Assembly: GCA_016715065.1 (NCBI GenBank)
Contig: JADKBN010000006.1
Coordinates: forward strand, 1-64,000
DNA: 64,000 bases
Direction: 5' to 3'
Source of the DNA: Fibrobacterota bacterium
GTDB lineage: Bacteria > Fibrobacterota > Fibrobacteria > UBA5070
This document shows, one piece after another, positions 52,787-61,319 of this stretch. Below the pieces are notes generated by a model. The model was not told the DNA's origin. It saw nothing but the letters and a program-made list of their open reading frames with translations, and did not search any database. Position 1 is the first letter of the stretch; each line of letters opens with the position of its first letter. Made by a program: the position numbers and the translations under genes.

Positions 52787-54168
52787 AGGAGGTCCGCCGC
52801 GAGCTCGGCCAGTTCGGAGCGTTCGCCCTTGACCAGCGTGACGTGGCCCGCGATGGGGTGCTCGCCGAATTTCTTGACCACGTGGGTCAGTCCGGAGGAG
52901 TGGGCGTCCAGGTAGGGCGTGTCGATCTGCTGGAGATCGCCGGTGAGGATCACCTTCGATTTCCCCGCCGCGCGGGTCATGAGGGTCTTGATCTCGTGGG
53001 GTGTCAGGTTCTGCGCCTCGTCGATGACGATGAACGCGTCGTTGATGGAGCGCCCGCGCACGAAAGAAAGGGCCTCGAGCTCGATCACACCTTGCTCCAG
53101 CAGCTGCTGGAGCTTCAGTGCGTGGTGTCCGTGGCCGTTTTCCGGCTTTTCCTTCTTTTCATCGCCCAACAAGAACTGGACGTTGTCGAAGATCGGCTTC
53201 ATCCAAGGATGGATCTTCTCGTTGACATCGCCGGGGAGCCAGCCCATTTCCTTGCCCACCGACACCAACGGGCGCATCACCACGATCTTCTTGTACAGGC
53301 GGCGCTTGGGTTCCAGCACCTGTTCCAGTCCGGCGGCCATCGCAAGCAGGGTCTTTCCGGTACCCGCCTTTCCCACCAGCGTGATCAGCCTCACGGAAGG
53401 ATTGCGCAACAGCGCCGCGGCGAAGATCTGTTCGCGGTTTCTGGGGACCAGTGTCCAGAGCCTGCACTCGTCCTTGATCAAACGACGCAGCATCAGGCCT
53501 TCAGGGTGTCGCTCCACGGTCACCAGCACCGACCTCGAGTGGCTGTCTCCGGTGCCCAGAAGCGTCAGGCAGTGGTTTTCCCGCACGCCCTCGCCCTCCG
53601 AACCCAGTTCGGACAGCAGCAGCCATCCGTCCTTGGTGAGCTTGTCCACCAGGTGGTCGGGGACGCCCAGCACCGTGGCCGCGTGGGTCAGTTGGTCCAC
53701 GTTCTTGATCCGGCCGCGTTTGTAGTCTTCCGTCACCAGACCGCAGGCATGGCCCATCAATCTCACGTTGGTGTCCTTGGACACCAACACGATGGTCCGG
53801 TCGGGGTGTTCTGTGGCCCAGCGCAGGGCGGTGGCGATGATCTCCCGGTCCTTGCGGGCCTGGTCGAATTCCGCGGGGACCTTCTGCACATATTGTCCGG
53901 CACCGGATAGACAGATTCCGCCCGTGGCGGGAGGGCCCAGCGGGACGAATTGCAACAGGGTGGCGTGTTCTTCTTTCAGACGGTCCAGGATGCGCGAGAA
54001 CTCGCGCGCGTTGAATCCCTTCTGGTCTTCGCCGGTCTTGAAACCGTCGATCTCCGAGATCAGGGCCAGCGGGACGACGATGTCGTTGTCGCCGAAGGTC
54101 TGGATGCACTGTGGATCGTGGATGACCACGGAGGTGTCGAGGACGAAGATCTTGCGAGCGTCGGGCAT
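52783..54168 (-). CDS. phoH2: PhoH2: PIN endonuclease-PhoH ATPase fusion
   Basis: 461 residues. The PIN domain covers about residues 1-140 with KIFVLDTSVVIHDPQCIQTF, VVPLALISEIDGFKTGE and TIVLVSKDTNVRLMGHACGL, keeping its acidic residues. The PhoH ATPase covers about 245-450 with LITLVGKAGTGKTLLAMAAG (Walker A), AFIVIDEAQNLTPHEIKTLM (Walker B) and VILTGDLQQIDTPYLD. The fusion is a sequence-directed RNA helicase/nuclease in studied members. Followed by cinA, preceded by a 60-nt gap after the barrel gene. Confidence 0.9.
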   Translation of the reverse strand: MPDARKIFVLDTSVVIHDPQCIQTFGDNDIVVPLALISEIDGFKTGEDQKGFNAREFSRILDRLKEEHATLLQFVPLGPPATGGICLSGAGQYVQKVPAEFDQARKDREIIATALRWATEHPDRTIVLVSKDTNVRLMGHACGLVTEDYKRGRIKNVDQLTHAATVLGVPDHLVDKLTKDGWLLLSELGSEGEGVRENHCLTLLGTGDSHSRSVLVTVERHPEGLMLRRLIKDECRLWTLVPRNREQIFAAALLRNPSVRLITLVGKAGTGKTLLAMAAGLEQVLEPKRRLYKKIVVMRPLVSVGKEMGWLPGDVNEKIHPWMKPIFDNVQFLLGDEKKEKPENGHGHHALKLQQLLEQGVIELEALSFVRGRSINDAFIVIDEAQNLTPHEIKTLMTRAAGKSKVILTGDLQQIDTPYLDAHSSGLTHVVKKFGEHPIAGHVTLVKGERSELAELAADLL

Positions 54169-54228
54169 AAGGGTTCCTCCAGCATACAGGATAGCCCTCC
54201 TTCGGCGATCCGTACAGGCGCAATGGCG

Positions 54229-55650
54229 TCAGAATCGGTTGAGCGCACGCGCCGAAAACAATGCCTCGTTCCAGCGTGGCGTGTCGTCGCGCACCGACAC
54301 CACCAGATCCAACTGCCAACGGGGCAAAAGCAGCGTCGCGAAGGTTCCCGCGCTCCATGCCTCGATCGCCGACCAATTCAGGTCCGGGTTTCGGCGAGCC
54401 ATCGTTCCCGGCTCGAAAAATGCCCCGACCCCGCCGGATTTGGGGCTGCCGATCCCGATTTCGCCGATCCCCTGCAGCCAGGAAGGCGTGCGAGGCGAAC
54501 CCTCCGGCCAACCCCGCCACGACTGGATACCCCCGATGGCTCTCGATTCGGAGGCTCCCACCGAGCGATCCAATGGCCAAACACCCCGACCTCGGGCTCC
54601 CACTCGCACGACGGCAGGCCCCATGCTTCGCGCCAGATGGGCTTCTGCAGACAATCGCACCCGACCGGTTTGGCCGGTGTCGGAGTCGAGCAGGCCCGCC
54701 TCCAAGCCGAAATCCGCCTTGTTCTCATGAACAGGCCAGGGCTGGGGAGGTGCGCTTTTCCAGGATCCACCCAACCGACTCGACCACTCGACCACTTCCG
54801 CCCCGAACAACGTGTCTCCGGGTGGGACTTCGGCGCTTCTGGTCGTGGCGATGCCGGTGCGCAGTTCGGCCAAGCCGTCGGCCAGGCTCCATTCCAGGTC
54901 GCAGGAGACGGTCCACCTGCGCGACAGGCTGTCCTGATCAAGCTCCCCGTGACCGATCGCCGCGACATCCAATGGCCCGATCCAAGGCTCCTTCCAGGTT
55001 CCCCTCGCGCGAAGCGACGCGCCTCCCTGGCTGATCCCGAAGGACAGGTCGCGCGCGGAGCCGGCGATGTCGGCCAAGTGCACTTCCACGGCGCCGGTGG
55101 CATCTTCGCCTTGGCTCCATCCTCCTGCGCCTTCGATAAAACTGGAGGGCAGGTCGCGCAGGTCCACGACCATGCGCACCGCGGAGGTCCGGGGGATCTG
55201 GGCGATGGTCGCCTCGGACGCCTCCTCGACGTAGCCGGATGCCAAAATCCGTCGTCGAGTGGATTCCATCCCGCGCGGATCCGCGTCGATCCCGGAGCCG
55301 ATCCGCGAAAGACGTTGCAGCACTCCCGGCCGCAAGCGGCTCGTCCCGCGGTCGCGGACTCCGCCCCACACGAAGCGCCGACCTGCCTGGATTCCCAGGT
55401 GGAGCGTTCCCGCGCCATCGAGGGAGTCGGCGCTGGCGCGGGCCAGGAGGAATCCCCGGGATTCGGCGCGCAGCACGGATTCATCCAGGGCCCGGCGCAC
55501 GACAGTTTCCGACAAGGGAGAGCCGCGCAGGGAATCGAGGGGACGAACCATCCAGGCGGGGGCGTCGGCTTCCACGCGCACGGAATCGATCGGCGGCGCG
55601 GACTCGATGCCCGCCAACAGCGCCAGGGCCGGCCCGAGTCCGAAGGTCAC
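54229..55650 (-). CDS. Omp85/TamA-like outer-membrane protein with a short POTRA region
   Basis: 473 residues from GTG 55650, whose GTGA overlaps the priA stop. After a hydrophobic start (FGLGPALALLAGIESA), residues about 20-170 look like POTRA segments (IDSVRVEADAPAWMVRPLDS, LDESVLRAESRGFLLARASA, GVLQRLSRIGSGIDADP, RRRILASGYVEEASEATI). The rest is a predicted barrel with a surface-antigen-like end: RAIGGIQSWRGWPEGSPR, GVGAFFEPGTMARRNP, LLLPRWQLDLVVSVRDD, and a final phenylalanine (ARALNRF), the usual BamA-type signal. Shorter than BamA or TamA. May insert or export surface proteins; function unproven. Confidence 0.65.
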   Translation of the reverse strand: MTFGLGPALALLAGIESAPPIDSVRVEADAPAWMVRPLDSLRGSPLSETVVRRALDESVLRAESRGFLLARASADSLDGAGTLHLGIQAGRRFVWGGVRDRGTSRLRPGVLQRLSRIGSGIDADPRGMESTRRRILASGYVEEASEATIAQIPRTSAVRMVVDLRDLPSSFIEGAGGWSQGEDATGAVEVHLADIAGSARDLSFGISQGGASLRARGTWKEPWIGPLDVAAIGHGELDQDSLSRRWTVSCDLEWSLADGLAELRTGIATTRSAEVPPGDTLFGAEVVEWSSRLGGSWKSAPPQPWPVHENKADFGLEAGLLDSDTGQTGRVRLSAEAHLARSMGPAVVRVGARGRGVWPLDRSVGASESRAIGGIQSWRGWPEGSPRTPSWLQGIGEIGIGSPKSGGVGAFFEPGTMARRNPDLNWSAIEAWSAGTFATLLLPRWQLDLVVSVRDDTPRWNEALFSARALNRF

Positions 55651-57674
55651 AGCAGGTCCACCGGATCGACATCGGCGAAAGCGCGGATCCCCGAGGGGAT
55701 GTTGCAGGAGGCCATGGCTTCGCGCACCGCGCGGCGCAGCGTTCCGGATGCGTCCGCCCGGGCCTTGGCCAGAAGATGGACCCGGTGTCGGCCGGCCACC
55801 ACGGGAATGGGAGCCTCCATCGGGCCTGCCAGAAAGTGTCCCAGGGTCTCCAGCGCGGGACGCAAGGTCTTGGCGAGTCGATCCATCCAGGCTTCCACCA
55901 GCGCGTAGTCCGAACCGGATGCCTCCACCAGGATCAGTCGGGAGAACGGCGGCAGACGCAGGATCTGCCTGGTTTCCAATTCGCGCAAGGCGAAGGCCCC
56001 GAAATCGTGGGCGGCGACTTCCGCGAACAGGGGATTTCCCGGCGAGCGGGTTTGGAGCAGGACTTCCCCGGGGTCCGATGCCCTTCCCGAGCGACCCGCG
56101 ACCTGGCTCAAGAGCTGGAACGTTCGTTCGCTGGCGCGAAAGTCGGGGGTTTGGCTGCCGATATCGGCGTCGGTGACTCCCACCAAGGTCACGGAGGGAA
56201 TGTCGTGCCCCTTCGCGACCATCTGCGTGCCCAGCAAGATCCCCCCGTGCTCGCGGAAGTCGTCGATGATCTTTTCCAGCACGGCGGCCTTGGCGGCGCT
56301 GTCGCGATCGAGCCTGGCCAAGGGGGTGTCCGGGAACAGTCTGCGAAGTTCGTCTTCCACCCGCTGGATGGCGTAGCCCTTGGCCTCCAATTCTTCCGAT
56401 CCGCAGGCGGGGCAGGCTCGGGGAGGCGGGCTTTCGTGGCCGCAATGGTGGCAGGCCAGTCGCGAGCGGTCCTTGTGCCAGGTGAGCCGCAATCCCGGGC
56501 AGTTGGGGCATTCCAGGGCCGTCTGGCAGTCCAGGCAGATCGCCTGGGGGGACCAGCCTCGCCGGTTGTGAAGGACCACCGCCGATTTTCCGGCGGCGAG
56601 GGTGCGTTCGAGGTCCACGCGCAGAACCGACGAGATCGCTCCCCCGGTGCGCTTGCGTTCGGCGCCCAGATCCACCGTGCGCACCTTGGGCATGGGGGCT
56701 CCGGTGGCGCGGTGGGGCAGATCCAGCAGACGGTAACGGGAGGTGGTGGCGTTGTGCCAACTTTCCAGCGACGGAGTGGCCGAACCCAGGACCACGGGAA
56801 TGCCCAGCCGGTGAGCGAGCCATACGGCTGCGTCGCGACCATGGTAACGGGGAGCGTCGCCGGATTGTTTGTAGGAACCGTCGTGTTCTTCGTCCACCAC
56901 GATCAGGCCTGGATCGAACAGCGGTGCGAACAGTGCCGACCGCGGACCCAAAGCCACCCGTGCGCTTCCCTCGCGCAGGGAGGTCCAGGCTCGGGCCCGA
57001 TCGAGATCGGAAAGTTGGGAGTGCAGCACCGCCACGTTTTGTCCCAAAAAGTCGGCTGTGCGTCGCACCGTTTGCGGGGTCAGGCCGATTTCAGGAACCA
57101 GGATCAGAACGTCTTTGCCTCTGCGGATGGCCTCGCGCGCCGCCAGAAGGTAGGTGGCGGTCTTGCCGGATCCTGTCACGCCGGCAAGCAGCATTGGGGC
57201 GAAGCCGCCGGCGGTCATCGCTTGCACGATCGCGTCGGCCGCCGCGGATTGGTCTGGGTTGGGTGAAAGCTCGATGCTTTCCCGCGGCGACACCAGGGAT
57301 TCGAGATTCCAGCCTGGGGGAGAGGCCTTGCGCTTTCTGGCGCCCAGTCCCAGGCGCACCAGAGTGGAGGGTCCGGCCGCGCTCCATAGCGGTCCGGCCG
57401 CCACCCCGGGCGGGCACAGGTAGTAGTCGGCGATCCAACGGACCAGTTCGGCCAGATGCGCCGGAACGAACGGGCGGTCCAGCGGCTTGTCCATGATTTG
57501 CTTGACAGGAAACGTCGGTTCCTTGTCGTGGCAGGAAAGCGCGATCGCCCAAAGCGAGGTGCGGCCGAAGGGAACCTTGACCAGATCGCCCGGAGAAACA
57601 GGCGGGTCGGATTGCGCGTAGGTAAAGGCGGGGGCCTGGCCGGAAGCCAGGACCACGTCGACGAAGCGACTCAC
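55647..57674 (-). CDS. priA: Primosomal replication restart helicase PriA
   Basis: 675 residues. The N-terminal DNA-binding part has DLVKVPFGRTSLWAIALSC and IADYYLCPPGVAAGPLW. The helicase core has MLLAGVTGSGKTATYLLAAR (Walker A), IVVDEEHDGSYKQSGDAPRY (DEEH) and VVLGSATPSLESWH. The zinc-binding insertion carries paired cysteines CLDCQTALECPNCPG and CHHCGHESPPPRACPACG. Motifs GTQMVAKGHDIPSVTLVGV and QVAGRSGRASDPGEVLLQT are intact. Reloads the replisome at stalled forks. Lies 28 nt downstream of the MglB-like gene. Confidence 0.95.
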   Translation of the reverse strand: MSRFVDVVLASGQAPAFTYAQSDPPVSPGDLVKVPFGRTSLWAIALSCHDKEPTFPVKQIMDKPLDRPFVPAHLAELVRWIADYYLCPPGVAAGPLWSAAGPSTLVRLGLGARKRKASPPGWNLESLVSPRESIELSPNPDQSAAADAIVQAMTAGGFAPMLLAGVTGSGKTATYLLAAREAIRRGKDVLILVPEIGLTPQTVRRTADFLGQNVAVLHSQLSDLDRARAWTSLREGSARVALGPRSALFAPLFDPGLIVVDEEHDGSYKQSGDAPRYHGRDAAVWLAHRLGIPVVLGSATPSLESWHNATTSRYRLLDLPHRATGAPMPKVRTVDLGAERKRTGGAISSVLRVDLERTLAAGKSAVVLHNRRGWSPQAICLDCQTALECPNCPGLRLTWHKDRSRLACHHCGHESPPPRACPACGSEELEAKGYAIQRVEDELRRLFPDTPLARLDRDSAAKAAVLEKIIDDFREHGGILLGTQMVAKGHDIPSVTLVGVTDADIGSQTPDFRASERTFQLLSQVAGRSGRASDPGEVLLQTRSPGNPLFAEVAAHDFGAFALRELETRQILRLPPFSRLILVEASGSDYALVEAWMDRLAKTLRPALETLGHFLAGPMEAPIPVVAGRHRVHLLAKARADASGTLRRAVREAMASCNIPSGIRAFADVDPVDLL

Positions 57675-57702
57675 GGAAACAGCCCCGGGCGCAACGGTCC
57701 GT

Positions 57703-58179
57703 TCAGGAGAACAGCTTGTCCATCTGGCTGGCCACGGAATCGGCCCTGGGAGGGGCCGCGTCGAGGTCGGTGAACTCGTTTTGCCGCACGTCGTCGAGGA
57801 TCAGGTTGACCCCCTTGATGGCGCGTTCGCTTTCCAGGCGCACCAAGCCGGGATTTGTCCGGTCGTCGAACACCAGCACCAGGATGCAGTCTTCGTCCAC
57901 CAGGCTGATGTGGATGTTGTCGGTCTTGCCCTTGTGGAACAGGACAGTGAATTCGTTCTCGCCGATCATCTGCGCGATGGCCCGGGTCGCCGCGTAGGAG
58001 CCTGCGGCGAGCGCGGCCAGGGCCGTGGTGTCGAATGCCTTGGTGTAACCCTGGTTGGCCAGGAGGTTCCCGTCCTTGTGGACCAGCAGGACGAAGGTGG
58101 CGCTCGCGGAAGACAAAAGGTGTCCGAGCACCCTGTTCAACCGGTCGATGTCTTCCTTGTATAGAATGAAGTTCGCCAT
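57703..58179 (-). CDS. Roadblock/LC7 protein, MglB-like
   Basis: 158 residues. Roadblock pattern: LNRVLGHLLSSASATFVLLV, HKDGNLLANQGYTKAFDTTA, LAALAAGSYAATRAIAQMIG, FTVLFHKGKTDNIHISLVDE and ILVLVFDDRTNPGLVRLESE. This is the set seen in proteins paired with MglA. In Myxococcus MglB is the GTPase-activating and polarity partner of MglA. Encoded 7 nt after the MglA-type GTPase, so co-translation is expected. C-terminal 35 residues (DVRQNEFTDLDAAPPRADSV) are an acidic tail. Confidence 0.88.
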   Translation of the reverse strand: MANFILYKEDIDRLNRVLGHLLSSASATFVLLVHKDGNLLANQGYTKAFDTTALAALAAGSYAATRAIAQMIGENEFTVLFHKGKTDNIHISLVDEDCILVLVFDDRTNPGLVRLESERAIKGVNLILDDVRQNEFTDLDAAPPRADSVASQMDKLFS

Positions 58180-58186
58180 TTGTGCC

Positions 58187-59740
58187 TCACTTCGGCCCGA
58201 GCGGCATGCGTCGGGTCGGGTAGCTGTCGGGTCCCTGCAGACGCGTGAGTTCGTCTGGAGTCAGGAACGCGGAGTTCATCGGATCGTTGGCTTCGAGGTT
58301 GGGATTGACGTTGGGCGTGGTTACAACCTGCGAGGAGCGAGGTGGTTCCGGGCGCTTCTGCTCGGCCAATTCCCGCTCGTAGCGGGCGATTTCCGCGTCC
58401 AGATCGGACGGGTCGATGGAACCGTCCAGCCGGCTTTTTTTCTTGGCTCCGTCGGAGGAGCCGTGGGAGGGCGTGGGATTTTGCGAACCCGCAGCGACCT
58501 GGGGTGGCGTGTAAGGGCTCTGTCCGGGTTGGAAGCCCTGCAAGCCAGGGACTTGCGAGACGGGTGGTGGCGGAAACGGACTGCGCATGTCGGTCATGCC
58601 TGGGACGGGTGCTGCCGGAGGTGGGGCGAACTGGCCTCGTGCATCCACAAGACCCGGCAGGGGAGCGACGGGCTGGTTGGAGGGACGACTCTGGTGATAG
58701 TCCTGCTGCAACCCGGGAACCAATTGGGGCTGGACTGGGGGCGGTGGCGGGGCGAACCCCGTGATCTGAGGCGCGCCCTGAGGTGCACTTGGGAAAGGTT
58801 GCGGAAACGAGCCACCTGAGGGAGGGGGCGCGAAATTGGAGCTTCTGATCGTTGGAGGAGGTGCCATGGGCGCAACCGGTGGGGGCAACGGAGGATGCGA
58901 GTGCTGGTAGGTTGGAGCCGCGTTGATGGGCGGAAGCGGTGCGGAAGGAGCGGGAGCCTGGTAGACGGGCGCCGGGCGTGGCGGAGGCATTGCCGGCATG
59001 CCGGTGGTGGGGCGCGGTAGCGGCACACCTGGGGGCGCCATTGGCGGCGCAGCCATGGGCGGCGGGGAGGGTCGAGCCTGCGGCGGCGGGGGCGGGGGAG
59101 CGGCTGCCGAGGTCTCGTTGGCCCCTGTGGGCCGACGAGAGCTCTGACGAGCGGTGTACTTGGCGTTGAACGTGTCGATCACGATCTTGCCGATGGCCTT
59201 GAGCGTGGTGAACACGCCAACACCTTGGTGGGCCTGCGCTTCGAAGGTCGGAACCTTGTGCCAATTGAGGTATTGGTCCAGCTCCATGATCGTGGCGATT
59301 CCGGGAAGATCGCGCTTGTTGTACTGCAGAACAAAAGGCACCGTCCCCAAATCGATCCCGTATTCCTTCAGGTTTTCCTGGAGATTTTTAAGGCTATCAA
59401 CGTTTTCCTGCATCTTGTCGCGCTGGCTGTCGGCGACGAACACGACACCGTCGACTCCCCGCAAAACCAACTTGCGGGTGGCGTTGTAATAGACCTGGCC
59501 GGGGACCGTGTAAAGCTGGAATTTGGTCGCGAAGCCTTTGATCGAGCCAAGATCCAGGGGAAGGAAATCGAAAAACAGAGTCCGGTCGGTTTCCGTCGCG
59601 AGACTGACCATTTCGGATTTGGTCTCCTGCGGGATCTTTCGGTGGATCACCTGGAGGTTGGTCGTTTTGCCGGAGAGACCTGGACCGTAGTAGACGATCT
59701 TGCAGGAAATCTCGCGCGTGGCGTAATTGATGGAAGCCAT
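58187..59740 (-). CDS. MglA-type small GTPase with a long proline-rich C-terminal tail
   Basis: 517 residues, against about 195 for MglA. Residues 1-195 are a normal MglA GTPase: ISCKIVYYGPGLSGKTTNLQ (P-loop), ETDRTLFFDFLPLDLG, LYTVPGQVYYNATRKLVLRG (switch II), VVFVADSQRDKMQENVDSLK, FVLQYNKRDLPGI (G4), then AKYTARQSSRR. Residues about 200-440 are a low-complexity proline/alanine/glycine segment with poly-proline tracts. About 445-517 is a charged tail with a short helix (LDAEIARYERELAEQKR) and TPDELTRLQGPDSYPTRRMP. The tail is in frame and free of stops, so it is real sequence. It may recruit SH3/EVH1-like partners or form a condensate; that is inference. Confidence 0.88.
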   Translation of the reverse strand: MASINYATREISCKIVYYGPGLSGKTTNLQVIHRKIPQETKSEMVSLATETDRTLFFDFLPLDLGSIKGFATKFQLYTVPGQVYYNATRKLVLRGVDGVVFVADSQRDKMQENVDSLKNLQENLKEYGIDLGTVPFVLQYNKRDLPGIATIMELDQYLNWHKVPTFEAQAHQGVGVFTTLKAIGKIVIDTFNAKYTARQSSRRPTGANETSAAAPPPPPPQARPSPPPMAAPPMAPPGVPLPRPTTGMPAMPPPRPAPVYQAPAPSAPLPPINAAPTYQHSHPPLPPPVAPMAPPPTIRSSNFAPPPSGGSFPQPFPSAPQGAPQITGFAPPPPPVQPQLVPGLQQDYHQSRPSNQPVAPLPGLVDARGQFAPPPAAPVPGMTDMRSPFPPPPVSQVPGLQGFQPGQSPYTPPQVAAGSQNPTPSHGSSDGAKKKSRLDGSIDPSDLDAEIARYERELAEQKRPEPPRSSQVVTTPNVNPNLEANDPMNSAFLTPDELTRLQGPDSYPTRRMPLGPK

Positions 59741-59749
59741 TTCGACTCC

Positions 59750-60085
59750 TTATCCGATTGCCTTGGTGGCTTGACGCATTTCCACTCTCACAAGGCCGAC
59801 GTTGACCGTGGCGGAGGTGAACACGACAAGCCAACCCAGTGGAACACCCAGGACGAGGACCTTGCCCGTGTCGCCTTCGAGAAGAATTTGGCCGACGGTT
59901 CCCGCCCCGCTTGCCTCCGCGAGCTTGGCACCCATGTCGGCGAGCGATGCGGCGAGCGCGGAGACGAGGTCCGCCAATTGTGGATCGGTCATCTCGGCGG
60001 CGATGAGGATTCCATCCGAGCCGACAAGGGCGCTTCCCAGGACGCCGCGGGTGCGATTGATCGTTTCAAGAGCCTTGTGCATCAT
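59750..60085 (-). CDS. Roadblock/LC7 protein, second copy
   Basis: 111 residues. The pattern ALETINRTRGVLGSALVGSD, GILIAAEMTDPQLADLVSAL, LADMGAKLAEASGAGTVGQI, LLEGDTGKVLVLGVPLGWLV and VVFTSATVNVGLVRVEMRQA is that of a minimal roadblock domain. Encoded 9 nt upstream of the GTPase gene; its own start overlaps the stop of the next gene upstream (ATGA). Likely a second GTPase-binding partner or a heterodimer partner of the MglB-like protein. Confidence 0.8.
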   Translation of the reverse strand: MMHKALETINRTRGVLGSALVGSDGILIAAEMTDPQLADLVSALAASLADMGAKLAEASGAGTVGQILLEGDTGKVLVLGVPLGWLVVFTSATVNVGLVRVEMRQATKAIG

Positions 60086-60525
60086 GGGGATTCCGTTCTC
60101 CGTTCCTTGAGTGCCGATTCAGCCATCTGTACGCATCGGTCGATTCTGCCCTGGAAGAGTTCGAAGCTCCCGCGGGTTCCGGAAACGACAACGTAGTAGT
60201 CATTGAGGAACCGTCTGCAGAAAAGGAACTCCTCGGGATCTTGCATCAGCAGGAAATCGGGTGTGGGCCGACTGGTGGCTTCCGCGCGCAAAGCGCCTTC
60301 CTGCAGCTGGTAGATCAATCGCGGAGCCTCGTCCAGAAAGGAAGTGGAACAATGGGCTCCGACTCCCCAGGGCAGGCCGGATTGGTCGTAGATCCCCGCA
60401 CCCTGGATGCCTTTGCCTGAACCGGTGGAAAGGTCGGATCCGGAGCGGACCGCAGTGAGGTAGGAGCAGATGACATCGAGGTCGTTCGACCACGGCATTT
60501 GCCCGCCCATGAGTGGAGCGTTCAT
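60082..60525 (-). CDS. Roadblock-like protein (divergent)
   Basis: 147 residues from ATG 60525, overlapping the upstream stop by 4 nt. The helix-strand order fits a roadblock fold: NDLDVICSYLTAVRSGSD, GAGIYDQSGLPWGVGAHC, SFLDEAPRLIYQLQEGALRA, EEFLFCRRFLNDYYVVVSGT and RGSFELFQGRIDRCVQMAES. No sequence signature strong enough to be sure; the assignment rests on pattern and on being in the same coupled gene run. Confidence 0.55.
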   Translation of the reverse strand: MNAPLMGGQMPWSNDLDVICSYLTAVRSGSDLSTGSGKGIQGAGIYDQSGLPWGVGAHCSTSFLDEAPRLIYQLQEGALRAEATSRPTPDFLLMQDPEEFLFCRRFLNDYYVVVSGTRGSFELFQGRIDRCVQMAESALKERRTESP

Positions 60526-61319
60526 CCCGCCTCCTGGAAGACTTTGGTGCATCTAGCAGCCAAAAGGGATGCCGAACCGTCGTTTTCGAACACCGCCAGG
60601 GCGGAACGTTCTCCGTCGCGCCAGGCGTGCACGATTCGTCGGGCGCCTTCGAAGGAAGCGTGGCGCAGATCTCCGAACCCCAAGTTGGCGAGGATTCGTT
60701 GGGATCGCGAGAAGGCGGCTTCCTCCATCGCCCCGATTGCCATTTCGCCATGCGAGACTTCCTGGAGACCGTCGGCACCGTGGAGCCGAAGCAATGCCAA
60801 TCCGCTCGCGTTGGCAACCGTGGCCCAGATCGCGGGCACTTCCGCGTGGCTCGCCGATGTGGATGCCCGGACATCCATGACCATGGAGTCGCGTGAATCG
60901 ACGGAATCCGGCGAGTCTCCGACGGATGCCCCGGCATCGGGCGCGAGGTCGGCCTCCACCGCCATGGTGGGCAGTCGATGGCTCGGGTCGACCAAGGGGA
61001 AAAGATTGCGCAGATACAAGGCGGCGGCGGGATGGAACCGTTCCTTGAGCGCCAAGGCTTCGGCGCGGGCGATCGCTTGCGGGTTGTCTCCGGCCAAGCG
61101 GAGGAGCTCGGCTTGGATGCATTCGGCGACCACGTTGGTGTCGGAATCCGTCTGTCGAAGCGCCAAGTCCAGCGCGCGGGTCACGGATTCTGACTCCCCG
61201 CGTCGCAAAAGCAGGCAGGCATGGGCCAAGTTGAGGTTCTTGGCGAGTATTTCGCGAAGATCCTGCCTGGAATCGAGCAGGTCCGCCAGAGGCTGGATGT
61301 TTGCAGCCGAACTTGTCAT
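60522..61319 (-). CDS. Helical-repeat protein with C-terminal roadblock-like domain
   Basis: 265 residues. The N-terminal about 120 residues are helical and TPR-like (LREILAKNLNLAHACLLLRR, VVAECIQAELLRLAGDNPQA, IARAEALALKERFHPAAALY). An acidic serine-rich linker follows (DAGASVGDSPDSVDSRDS). The C-terminal about 105 residues fit a roadblock fold: PAIWATVANASGLALLRLHG, GEMAIGAMEEAAFSRSQRIL, LRHASFEGARRIVHAWRDG and SALAVFENDGSASLLAARCT. Overlaps both neighbours by 4 nt. Role inferred from context. Confidence 0.55.
   Translation of the reverse strand: MTSSAANIQPLADLLDSRQDLREILAKNLNLAHACLLLRRGESESVTRALDLALRQTDSDTNVVAECIQAELLRLAGDNPQAIARAEALALKERFHPAAALYLRNLFPLVDPSHRLPTMAVEADLAPDAGASVGDSPDSVDSRDSMVMDVRASTSASHAEVPAIWATVANASGLALLRLHGADGLQEVSHGEMAIGAMEEAAFSRSQRILANLGFGDLRHASFEGARRIVHAWRDGERSALAVFENDGSASLLAARCTKVFQEAG

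Noticed and set aside
52438..57266. Several 490-675-codon plus-strand frames opposite phoH2, the barrel gene and priA
   Set aside because: They lie exactly over genes with intact catalytic motifs on the minus strand and have low-complexity arginine/glycine-rich translations.
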